In this document: positions 4,830 through 11,000 of the stretch, in pieces
Numbering within the stretch: the first letter of the stretch is position 1
How the letters are laid out: each line of letters starts with the position of its first letter
From: RGIG3009 sp964470515
GTDB taxonomy: Bacteria > Bacillota > Clostridia > Oscillospirales > Acutalibacteraceae
DNA: 12,177 nt
Assembly: GCA_964470515.1 (NCBI GenBank)
Contig: CAYYDD010000051.1
Coordinates: 1 to 12,177 of the forward strand
Reading direction: 5' to 3'
Notes under the pieces: model-generated
Database searches by the model: none
The model's input: the letters and a program-made list of their open reading frames with translations, nothing else
What the model was told of the DNA's origin: nothing
Program-made: the position numbers and the translations under genes

Positions 4830-6824
4830 ATGGTAAAGATCACGCTGTCGATCGACAGCTCGTGGGTATTGAGCAAGCGCGGGGATGAGGTGCTTCCCGT
4901 TGACGTGTTTGTGGCAGCGATGAAAGAATTATTCAGCGTTGAAGTGCGGGAGGCCTCGTTGACGGATTGTGTGCTCATTGTCAAGAATGAGGGTGTCGAT
5001 GCCGAGGAAGTAGACGCTCAGGTGTGGAATATCGTCACACACAAGCTGGGTCTCAAGCCGGGCAATCCGTACATAAAGCATTCCGTTGGTTCCTACGTAC
5101 CGGGCGAAACAGAGACACCTGCAAAAGAGGTGGCTACCTCGGTCCCCGAGGTGGATCGGCAGGCCGAACGGCTGAGAGATCTCCGCAATTCGATTAGAGT
5201 GCTGTTTGGTGCATACGAATTCAAGGAGCTGGTCGATGAGTGCCTGAAGGTGGCGCCCCGGCTTATCAAGCACGGTGCGGAGGATGTGCTGATACAGCGG
5301 AGCTATCTGTTTGCGGTGAACGACGGGTACGGGGTTACCACGTATCTGAAGCTGTTTGCCGCGCTGTTGACGGAGCTGAAGCTGGTAGAGTCCGAAAAAG
5401 CACCGAGCGTGGTTGAGATCCGACTGCCTCCGCCGGCACAGCGCGGAGACTCGGATCCGTTTGCCGACGTGAAGAACTACCTGCGGCGGCCGCAAAAGAA
5501 TTTGTGCGTGTTGTGCATCGATATCCGCGAGTGGATGACCAAGACCCGCGACAAGGAGTTCCGTGAGTTTCTGATGGAGCTGGATGACCGTCAGGAAAAG
5601 ACCGTTGTGATCTTCCGTGTGCCGTTTGTGGAAAAGGAGATCCTGAACGGTCTGGAGCAGAGCATCGGCGATGTTTTGACGGTGCGCTCGGTCTCGTTCG
5701 TACCCTTTGACCACGATGATCTGGTGGAGTATGCTCGCCACGAGCTGGAGAGCCGCGGATTTGCCGCGGAGGAGGATGTGTGGGATATTTTCCGTGCCCG
5801 TCTTACCGAGGAAAAGAACGACGGTCGCTTCTACGGCATCAACACGGTGAATAAGATCGTGCGGGATATGCTGTACCGTAAGTATCTGCACAATGCGAGA
5901 TACGGAGTAGAGGACGACGTCATCATCAAAAAGGATGAGGTAATGGATCTGGCGCGGTCCTACAGTGATGATCGCAAGACGGGCGTGGAAATGCTGGATA
6001 ACTTTATCGGTATGGAGACCATCAAGCAGCGCGTGTATGAGCTCGTCGCGCAGATCGAGATGGCGGCCACGAATAGCAAGCTCGGCTCGCCGTGTATCCA
6101 TATGCGGTTTGTGGGTAATCCCGGCACCGGTAAGACCACGGTGGCGCGTGTGGTCGGTAAGATCCTGAAGGAAAAGGGCATCCTGCGCAACGGTAGCTTC
6201 TTCGAGTATGCGGGTCGTGATTTCTGCGGCCGCTATATCGGCGAGACTGCTCCGAAAACGGCGGCGATGTGCCGCGATGCCTACGGCTCGGTGTTGTTTA
6301 TCGACGAAGCGTATTCGCTGTACCGGGGTGAGGGCGGCAGCAAGGCGGATTACGGTCGTGAAGCCATTGACACGCTGATCGCAGAGATGGAAAATCATCG
6401 CACCGATCTGGTGGTCATTATGGCCGGTTACCCGGACGAAATGGAGCAGCTGATGCAGGCGAACGCCGGGCTGGCAAGCCGTATGCCGTATGTGATCGAA
6501 TTTCCGAACTATACCAGAGAGCAGCTCTTCGATATTTTTATGCTGATGACCCGCAAGAGCTTCACGTATAAAGACGGCTTTGAAGAAGCGGTCAAGCAGT
6601 ATTTCGATACACTGCCGGATGAGCTGTTGCAGTCCAAGGAATTCAGCAACGCGCGGTTTGTGCGTAATCTCTTTGAGCGTACCTGGGCGAAGGCTATGAT
6701 GCGGGCGCAGATGAGCAAGGAGGAGGCCACGGTGCTTATCAAGGAGGATTTCATGCTCGCCAGTGCGGATAAGGAATTCGCAAACATTATGCAAAAGCAG
6801 CCCAGAGCACTGGGATTTGTCTGA
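4830..6824 (+). CDS. CbxX/SpoVK-type AAA+ ATPase with degenerate N-terminal half
   Basis: A 664-residue protein whose C-terminal ~280 residues are a complete AAA+ module of the CbxX/CfqX/SpoVK type: Walker A GNPGTGKT (429-436), pore-loop-like GRYIGETAPKT (467-477), Walker B VLFIDEA (488-494), sensor 1 around MAGYPDEM (531-538), arginine finger in GLASR (547-551) and sensor 2 in SNARFVR (606-612). The middle (~215-375) has an AAA-like rhythm, with a strand-rich CVLCIDIREWM and an RVPF segment, but no Walker A motif, so it may be a decayed second ATPase domain. The first ~110 residues look like a separate globular domain and end in a P/E-rich linker. Such proteins act as hexameric remodelling motors; the target here is unknown. 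Start supported by AAAGGAGAGG at 4813-4822. Likely cotranscribed with the cupin gene. Confidence 0.85.
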   Translation: MVKITLSIDSSWVLSKRGDEVLPVDVFVAAMKELFSVEVREASLTDCVLIVKNEGVDAEEVDAQVWNIVTHKLGLKPGNPYIKHSVGSYVPGETETPAKEVATSVPEVDRQAERLRDLRNSIRVLFGAYEFKELVDECLKVAPRLIKHGAEDVLIQRSYLFAVNDGYGVTTYLKLFAALLTELKLVESEKAPSVVEIRLPPPAQRGDSDPFADVKNYLRRPQKNLCVLCIDIREWMTKTRDKEFREFLMELDDRQEKTVVIFRVPFVEKEILNGLEQSIGDVLTVRSVSFVPFDHDDLVEYARHELESRGFAAEEDVWDIFRARLTEEKNDGRFYGINTVNKIVRDMLYRKYLHNARYGVEDDVIIKKDEVMDLARSYSDDRKTGVEMLDNFIGMETIKQRVYELVAQIEMAATNSKLGSPCIHMRFVGNPGTGKTTVARVVGKILKEKGILRNGSFFEYAGRDFCGRYIGETAPKTAAMCRDAYGSVLFIDEAYSLYRGEGGSKADYGREAIDTLIAEMENHRTDLVVIMAGYPDEMEQLMQANAGLASRMPYVIEFPNYTREQLFDIFMLMTRKSFTYKDGFEEAVKQYFDTLPDELLQSKEFSNARFVRNLFERTWAKAMMRAQMSKEEATVLIKEDFMLASADKEFANIMQKQPRALGFV

Positions 6825-6901
6825 TAACGTTAAGCCTTGCGATGATAACAGACCACAAATCACCCCGAAGCCGCCGTTTCAGGCTGGTTCAAGTGCGTCA
6901 G

Positions 6902-6937
6902 TTGTGGTTAACCACAAGCGTGCTTGTGTTGATACAG
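6902..6937 (+). promoter_or_regulatory. Perfect palindrome and weak promoter candidate
   Basis: TTGTGGTTAACCACAA (6902-6917) is a perfect 16-base palindrome in the gap before the phosphoesterase gene. It overlaps a possible -35 (TTAACC, 6908-6913), with GATACA 17 bases on as a poor -10. The geometry would suit a dimeric repressor site. The promoter itself is weak, so readthrough from the AAA+ gene, which has no clear terminator, is equally possible. Confidence 0.4.
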
Positions 6938-6948
6938 GGGGAGTGTCA

Positions 6949-7653
6949 ATGGTTTATGTGACCTCGGATCTTCACGGGTATCCGCTGGAGGATTTTCAGG
7001 CGTTGCTCGCCAAGGCGGGCTTCTCCGATGAGGATTTTTGCTTTGTGCTGGGTGACGTGATCGACCGCGGGCCGGACGGTATCAAGCTACTGGAATGGAT
7101 GATGCTACAGCCGAATATGGAGCTGCTGCTCGGCAATCACGAGGCGTTGCTGCTCGCGTGTGATTTCTTGTTTGAGCCCGTGACGGAGGACTCCGTCGAG
7201 GCACTGACGGAGGATCAATTGGAGCTGCTTTCGGTGTGGCTGGACAGCGGCGGTACGCCGACCGTGGATGCGCTACGGCGTATCGGTACCGAACGGGTCA
7301 AGGCGATCGTGGACTATCTGCGCGACGCACCGCTATATGAAATAACGACCGTCGGCGGGCGTGATTTTTTGCTTGTGCACAGTGGGTTGGAGAATTTTGA
7401 TCCCAAGCGGCCGCTGTCGTCGTATGACGCAGATGAGTTGCTGTGGTGCCGCCCGCAGTTGACCGACCGTTATTTCAACAAAGCCATCACGGTGTTCGGC
7501 CATACGCCTACCGGCTTATTCGGTCGGGAATACACCGGGCGGCTGGTAAAAACGGATACGTGGCTGTGTATTGACACCGGGGCATCGAGCGGCTTGCATC
7601 CAATGCTCCTGCGGCTGGATGATCTGCGGGAATTTTACGCGGATAACGGGTGA
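6949..7653 (+). CDS. PPP-type metallophosphoesterase / protein phosphatase
   Basis: A 234-residue calcineurin-like phosphoesterase of the bacterial/phage PPP type, which hydrolyses phosphate esters (phospho-Ser/Thr proteins or small molecules) with two metal ions. Metal and catalytic motifs appear in the expected order: SDLHG (6-10), GDVIDRG (35-41), GNHE (62-65), LVHSG (142-146), WCRP (166-169) and GHTPT (184-188). No signal peptide, so it acts in the cytoplasm. A longer frame begins at 6763 inside the AAA+ gene; the ATG at 6949 behind GGGGGAG places SDLHG at the usual distance from the N-terminus. The gene for a small charged protein follows after 22 bases, and the two share the terminator at 7950. 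Substrate not predictable. Confidence 0.88.
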   Translation: MVYVTSDLHGYPLEDFQALLAKAGFSDEDFCFVLGDVIDRGPDGIKLLEWMMLQPNMELLLGNHEALLLACDFLFEPVTEDSVEALTEDQLELLSVWLDSGGTPTVDALRRIGTERVKAIVDYLRDAPLYEITTVGGRDFLLVHSGLENFDPKRPLSSYDADELLWCRPQLTDRYFNKAITVFGHTPTGLFGREYTGRLVKTDTWLCIDTGASSGLHPMLLRLDDLREFYADNG

Positions 7654-7675
7654 TACTATTCCTGAGGTGATAACG

Positions 7676-7951
7676 ATGGCAAAGCAGGGGATGAAGCGCA
7701 CCCAACGCACGCATACCGAGGAGCGGAACGAAGCTGCCGCTGTGCCGGAGCTTCAGGGCAGAGCCAAGCACGGCAAGGAGCGGGCGAAACCTATCATTGC
7801 CGGCACCAGGCCGCCGGCACAAAAGGTGTATCATACCGCACCGCTTTCCAAGGAAAAGCCGATCTCCGATGCGTATCCGGTTATTGATACCGATCTGGCG
7901 CGGGATAATGTGGAAAACAACATCCCGGAGGCCGATCTGCAGGATCTGTAA
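7676..7951 (+). CDS. Small charged hypothetical protein
   Basis: A 91-residue hydrophilic protein. The start at ATG 7676 is fixed by a strong ribosome binding site TGAGGTGAT at 7663-7671; a longer frame would overlap the phosphoesterase. The N-terminal two thirds is basic and low in hydrophobic residues (KQGMKRTQRTHTEERNE, RAKHGKERAK) and probably disordered; the C-terminus is acidic (DTDLARDNVENNIPEADLQDL). No cysteine, no membrane helix, no recognised family. Its position 22 bases after the phosphatase gene with a shared terminator suggests a functional link, for example as a substrate or regulator, but this is inference. Confidence 0.7.
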   Translation: MAKQGMKRTQRTHTEERNEAAAVPELQGRAKHGKERAKPIIAGTRPPAQKVYHTAPLSKEKPISDAYPVIDTDLARDNVENNIPEADLQDL

Positions 7952-7992
7952 AAGCACACCTGTCTGCGTAATGCAGGCGGGTGTGCTTTTTT
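7950..7992 (+). terminator. Terminator of the phosphoesterase unit
   Basis: AAAAGCACACC (7950-7960, overlapping the stop codon) pairs with GGTGTGCTTTT (7980-7990), with an inner CTGC/GCAG stem in the apical region, and a T-tract running to 7992. Confidence 0.85.
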
Positions 7993-8027
7993 GTGAGGTG
8001 AAAACCCGGCAGTGTCTGATATTACTC

Positions 8028-8076
8028 GGAAAATGTCCGATTTTCCACTCCGTTCGGCGTATGTTTCTGCTATGAT
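8028..8076 (+). promoter_or_regulatory. Extended -10 promoter with upstream inverted repeat
   Basis: TGCTATGAT (8068-8076) is an extended -10 element; no good -35 is found at the matching distance. Just upstream, GGAAAAT (8028-8034) and ATTTTCC (8040-8046) form a seven-base inverted repeat with a five-base centre. An activator site would suit a promoter without a -35 box, but this is inference. The ribosome binding site AAAGGAGAG follows before ATG 8103. Confidence 0.5.
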
Positions 8077-8102
8077 GACAATGGAGAAAGGAGAGTTCGC
8101 CT

Positions 8103-9023
8103 ATGAAGATTCTGGTAATCGGAGGCACCGGCCACGTTGGCTCATTTTTAGTGCCGATGCTGCTTGAGCAGGGGCACGAGGTCTATGTTGCCACGCGGGG
8201 CAATACGCGGCCGCGTATGGGTGCTGCGTTTGAGGGGGCTAAGTACGTCACCTGCAACGCGCGTGAGCCCGAGACGTTGCTGCCGTTGCGGGACTATCAT
8301 TTTGATGCTATCGCGGAGTTCCCCGGCAAGGCCTACAACGTCTGGAACGTATTCAAGGATAACGTCGATCATATCGTCGCCTGCGGTTCGGTGTGGATGT
8401 ACGGCTATCCGCACGTGGTACCCACACCCGAGGTCTATCAGGACAAGTGTCTGTTCGGCGGATACGATGTTCGCTATCCCGAAATTCGCGAGATGATCGC
8501 GCAGTCCGGCACCGAAAAGGCGGTGTTCACCGCGATTATGGTGCCCAATATCTGCGGCCCCGGCAAGGTGCCTCTGGATCAGATGTGCGGGCGCAGCGTG
8601 GAACGCCATAAGGCTATGCAGCGCGGTGAAACGGTCATTCTGCCCGACGGTCCGGAAGCACTGATCGGCCCGTGCGATGCCGAGGATCTCGCGTCGCTGT
8701 TTGCACTGGCCATCAATAACCGCACTGCGGCGGCGGGGCAGATCTTTAACGCCGGTTCGGCTGATGCCGTGACGGGTACGCAGCTCATCCGGCTGTTTAG
8801 CGATATCTATGAGGTGGAGATCCCGATCGAGCGGGTGCCGTGGGAGATCTATAAAACCGAGGTCAACCCGGATATGGGCAACTGGTGGCATTTCTATGCA
8901 CATATGCTACCGGATATTTCCAAGGCACGTAAGTTGCTCGGTTACGAGCCGAAATACAGCGTTAAGGATACCATTCGCCGCGCGGTAAACTGGATGCGCG
9001 AGGAAGGCTTGTTGAACGACTAA
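8103..9023 (+). CDS. NAD-dependent epimerase/dehydratase-like protein
   Basis: A 306-residue extended-SDR protein. The N-terminal Rossmann motif GGTGHVG (7-13) follows MKILVI, and TRGN (31-34) ends the second strand, where extended SDRs often carry the residue selecting NAD or NADP. DHIVACGSVWMYG (89-101) corresponds to the strand before the active site, and MVPNICGPG (146-154) to the conserved substrate-side loop. The usual YxxxK pair is not obvious: the nearest match is Y125-PEI-R129 with Arg in place of Lys, so catalysis may be atypical or absent. Homologues are usually annotated as sugar-nucleotide epimerases or as chloroplast-type mRNA-binding atypical SDRs; the substrate is unknown. Monocistronic, promoter at 8068. 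Its 3' region carries half of a terminator that is duplicated in inverted form at 10407. Confidence 0.8.
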   Translation: MKILVIGGTGHVGSFLVPMLLEQGHEVYVATRGNTRPRMGAAFEGAKYVTCNAREPETLLPLRDYHFDAIAEFPGKAYNVWNVFKDNVDHIVACGSVWMYGYPHVVPTPEVYQDKCLFGGYDVRYPEIREMIAQSGTEKAVFTAIMVPNICGPGKVPLDQMCGRSVERHKAMQRGETVILPDGPEALIGPCDAEDLASLFALAINNRTAAAGQIFNAGSADAVTGTQLIRLFSDIYEVEIPIERVPWEIYKTEVNPDMGNWWHFYAHMLPDISKARKLLGYEPKYSVKDTIRRAVNWMREEGLLND

Positions 9024-9059
9024 AGAAACGACCGCCATAGCGTGGTATTCTTAACGGAG
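9021..9059. repeat. Left copy of ~40-base inverted repeat
   Basis: Starts at the stop codon of the epimerase-like gene. It matches the reverse complement of 10407-10446 with one single-base indel and two substitutions (about 37 of 40). It contains one arm and loop (ATAGCGTGGTATTC, TTAACGGAG) of a terminator whose complete hairpin is present only in the right copy; the sequence diverges abruptly at 9060. Confidence 0.85.
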
Positions 9060-9066
9060 TTTAGTA

Positions 9067-9097
9067 AAAGAGACCGTCAATCGTTGACGGTCTCTTT
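9067..9097. terminator. Bidirectional terminator between converging genes
   Basis: Perfect 14-base stem AAAGAGACCGTCAA / TTGACGGTCTCTTT with a three-base loop TCG. T-runs on both strands are short (TTT on +, TTTT on -). It can serve the epimerase-like gene from the left and the methyltransferase unit from the right. Confidence 0.8.
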
Positions 9098-9171
9098 GTA
9101 ATATCCATAGTGGGTTTGGGCTACTGACCAACGGTATTTGCGCATACAAATGCGATGCTGGCTCTCTCCAA

Positions 9172-9264
9172 CTATTTGCTGGATTTACGGCGGTTATGCT
9201 CTTTGCAAAGCATTTGACCGTTGGCAATTTCACGAACGGTTATTTCTGTTAATCTGATTTCCAT
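9172..9264 (-). pseudogene. Fused-ends relic of a DUF262/HNH endonuclease gene
   Basis: A 30-codon frame that starts six bases after the methyltransferase stop codon. Its first 16 residues, MEIRLTEITVREIANG, match from memory the N-terminus of DUF262 (GmrSD-like) proteins with a C-terminal HNH nuclease domain. Its last 14, QMLCKEHNRRKSSK, match the very end of the HNH domain of the same proteins (the NCQMLCK..NR.KS.K tail). The several hundred residues expected between them are absent, and the joint is in frame (AAC-GGT-CAA). This is best explained by one internal deletion that removed both catalytic domains. Full-length partners are typically encoded next to EcoRI-type methyltransferases, which fits the position. 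The stretch 9098-9171 beyond it contains nothing recognised. Confidence 0.75.
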
Positions 9265-9270
9265 TATCAA

Positions 9271-10329
9271 TCACTTTCTTTTTATAAAGATTCTTTTGTA
9301 TTTACGCTCGCCGCTAACAAGGGGTTGCGCCACCTTACTATCTTCATCCCACAAACCGTTTGAAAATCCTTTACCTTCACTTTCAGTACATCCAATGATT
9401 TCAAACTGATCGGGATTATATTTTTGCATAAAGGTAATCGGCACACCCATTGCGCCATTATAATCACAAGGGATTTCCGCTGCCTTATCCACGTTGATGG
9501 CATCATAGTTATCATATTTCGGATATTCCTCGGGGCTATATGTTTTATACAAAACCATGTTTTCGTGGCGTTTGCTCACGTCCAAGTTGGTATACCACAT
9601 TACGCCCGATACCCGAATCATCCCCTCACGGTGATCAGCATCCGTTGCGGTATCCTCATAATAGCGGTTGATAAAGTGGGCGCAGTTCCGATTGAAACCG
9701 TAGCCCAACCACATTTTATTATTCTTCAGCAGAGGAAAAATTTCTTTATAAGTAATAGCATTTTGGTTGCCGATAATCAAAAACTTCTTTTCATATTCCA
9801 TTAACTGTGCCACATATTCACGGAACAGAGAAAAGGGCGGATTGGTCACAACAATATCGGCTTCTTTTAGTAGTTCTATACATTCCTCCGAACGAAAATC
9901 GCCGTCCCCCTCCAACAATGTCAGGGTATTTTTGCCGCTTTTGAGCAGATATTCCACGTCGGCAAGGTCAACGGCTCCGTCACCGTTCAAGTCTTTTACT
10001 TCGGTGATCTCAATTTTATACGGCTTCTTTCCGCTGACGGCTTCGCCTACGGGGACTTCATCGCCAAACAAGGATAATTGTGTATACATTACGGGCGAGG
10101 TGGCATAGCAGGTGGCAATTAACTTTTTAAGACCGTAACTGTTAAAGCACATAGCAAAGTGCTTGAAAAAATTGCTTTCGTACGGATCGTCGCAATTACA
10201 AAGCACCACCTTACCCTTAAAGAAAGGTTTATAGTGCCGCAATTCCTTTTCAATATCGGTGAGTTGCGTATAAAATTCATCCTTTTTCGCTTTATTTGCC
10301 TTATTCAATAAAGAATTAGTTGCCGCCAT
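9271..10329 (-). CDS. EcoRI-family adenine-specific DNA methyltransferase
   Basis: A 352-residue protein of the EcoRI methylase family (PF13651), which uses S-adenosylmethionine to methylate adenine N6 in DNA. The N-terminus is typical (KKDEFYTQLTDIEKELRHY, 15-33). CNCDDPYESNFF (44-55) and the catalytic motif IV NPPF (163-166) in DIVVTNPPFSLFREYV are clear, and IIGNQNAITYKE (185-196) follows as expected. Between them residues 113-124, DLNGDGAVDLAD, form a dockerin-like or EF-hand-like calcium loop. Start ATG at 10329 is supported by TTTTGGAGG and a near-consensus promoter. No intact restriction enzyme gene is present: the only candidate is the 30-codon relic immediately downstream, so this is probably an orphan methyltransferase. 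It is flanked by an inverted repeat, and codon use is more AT-rich than in the neighbours, pointing to transfer. Confidence 0.9.
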   Translation of the reverse strand: MAATNSLLNKANKAKKDEFYTQLTDIEKELRHYKPFFKGKVVLCNCDDPYESNFFKHFAMCFNSYGLKKLIATCYATSPVMYTQLSLFGDEVPVGEAVSGKKPYKIEITEVKDLNGDGAVDLADVEYLLKSGKNTLTLLEGDGDFRSEECIELLKEADIVVTNPPFSLFREYVAQLMEYEKKFLIIGNQNAITYKEIFPLLKNNKMWLGYGFNRNCAHFINRYYEDTATDADHREGMIRVSGVMWYTNLDVSKRHENMVLYKTYSPEEYPKYDNYDAINVDKAAEIPCDYNGAMGVPITFMQKYNPDQFEIIGCTESEGKGFSNGLWDEDSKVAQPLVSGERKYKRIFIKRK

Positions 10330-10359
10330 AGTATACCTCCAAAATTTTCCTGCAAAGAC

Positions 10360-10388
10360 AGTATACCATAATTTATTATTCTTTTCAA
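10360..10388 (-). promoter_or_regulatory. Promoter of the methyltransferase gene
   Basis: On the minus strand TTGAAA (10388-10383), a 17-base spacer and TATACT (10365-10360), 30 bases before the ATG. The ribosome binding site GGAGG follows. The -35 box begins one base beyond the T-tract of the terminator at 10389-10430, so two signals are packed back to back. Confidence 0.85.
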
Positions 10389-10430
10389 TAAAAATAGCGT
10401 GATATCCTCCGTTAAGGATATCACGCTATT
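10389..10430 (-). terminator. Terminator of the broken transporter gene
   Basis: Perfect 15-base stem AATAGCGTGATATCC (10393-10407) / GGATATCACGCTATT (10416-10430), loop of eight bases, with TTTTTATTG following on the minus strand. It shields the methyltransferase promoter from upstream transcription. Part of it is the right copy of the inverted repeat shared with 9021-9059. Confidence 0.85.
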
Positions 10431-10446
10431 GGCGGTCGTTTCTTTA
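10407..10446. repeat. Right copy of ~40-base inverted repeat
   Basis: Reverse complement of 9021-9059 with one indel and two substitutions. Read on the minus strand it begins TAAAGAAACGACCGCC, the same bases that form the stop codon and 3' untranslated start of the epimerase-like gene, and here it is joined to the broken end of the transporter gene. Confidence 0.85.
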
Positions 10447-10452
10447 TACCCT

Positions 10453-10823
10453 TACCAGCTTGGTCATCGGTCCTTAGATCATTGCGAGGAAGAGCCGGTC
10501 ATACCGTAGGCGATATACGGTGCGGGCGGTTCGCTCGCAAACAGTGAAAACAGCAGGTTGCACACGTCCGTCATCGCCAGACCGACGCTTATCATAAACT
10601 TGGCCTTGATCTTATCACCGATTGCGGCGTTGATGAGCTGTCCCATGGCGTAGGTAATGAAGTACGCCGAGGACAGACGACCGACGGCTTCGGTGGTGAG
10701 CACATTCCATTCGATTATTTGCAGCGAGACCGCGCTGAGGATGTTGCGGGTGAAATATAGCGCCGGATAGGAGATTGAGCAGATACCGCCGATGATGACG
10801 GCGCGGTGCACCTTTTCGGTCAT
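10453..10823 (-). pseudogene. Broken MFS organophosphate-antiporter-like gene
   Basis: From ATG 10823 the frame encodes about 110 residues of a major-facilitator protein of the GlpT/UhpT-like group: ALYFTRNILSAVS, then EAVGRLSSAYFITYAMGQLING-like, GDKIKAKFMISVGLAM and AYGMTG. Three lesions are visible. After YGMTG a base is missing (GGCTCTTCC where GGCTTCTTCC would continue FFLAMI), so the open frame ends at 10479 with SSSQ. In the restored frame FLAMI is followed by TAA where Tyr is expected before GPMTKLV. After KLV (10453) homology stops, so about three quarters of a normal ~430-450-residue transporter is missing. No ribosome binding site precedes the ATG (GCTTTCCA). Conserved positions are also altered (SLQII for TPQM). 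Transcription may still occur, since the gene is followed by an intact terminator, but a functional product is not expected. Confidence 0.85.
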
Positions 10824-10961
10824 TGGAAAGCAGTTCGTGGCAGTCTCCGTTAATCGTTGACACTGTGAGAGTTTAAAATTCTTTGTATTGTGTCCTGTCG
10901 CCGGATACCGATGTGGGCACCTGCCTGCGTTGCGAGCTGCCGACATATATCATCGTGGAAT

Positions 10962-11000
10962 AAAGCAAGAGCCTGACGCTATGCGTCAGGCTCTTGCTTT
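10962..11000 (-). terminator. Terminator of the SDR gene, overlapping its stop codon
   Basis: Perfect 18-base stem AAAGCAAGAGCCTGACGC / GCGTCAGGCTCTTGCTTT with a three-base loop. On the minus strand the 5' arm encodes the last residues (KQEPD) and the TAG stop starts inside the loop. The T-tract TTTATT follows. On the plus strand it has little T-tract beyond the stem. Confidence 0.85.

Noticed and set aside
4929..6863. Minus-strand open frame of 644 codons
   Set aside because: It mirrors the AAA+ gene, which has complete conserved motifs on the plus strand; the antisense product has none.
9051..9233. Minus-strand frame of 60 codons
   Set aside because: It is in a different frame from the endonuclease relic and overlaps the terminator; it shows no recognisable features.
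9021..10446. Insertion sequence or transposon bounded by terminal inverted repeats
   Set aside because: No transposase, and the repeats begin at gene stop codons and contain a terminator; gene-end duplication explains them better.
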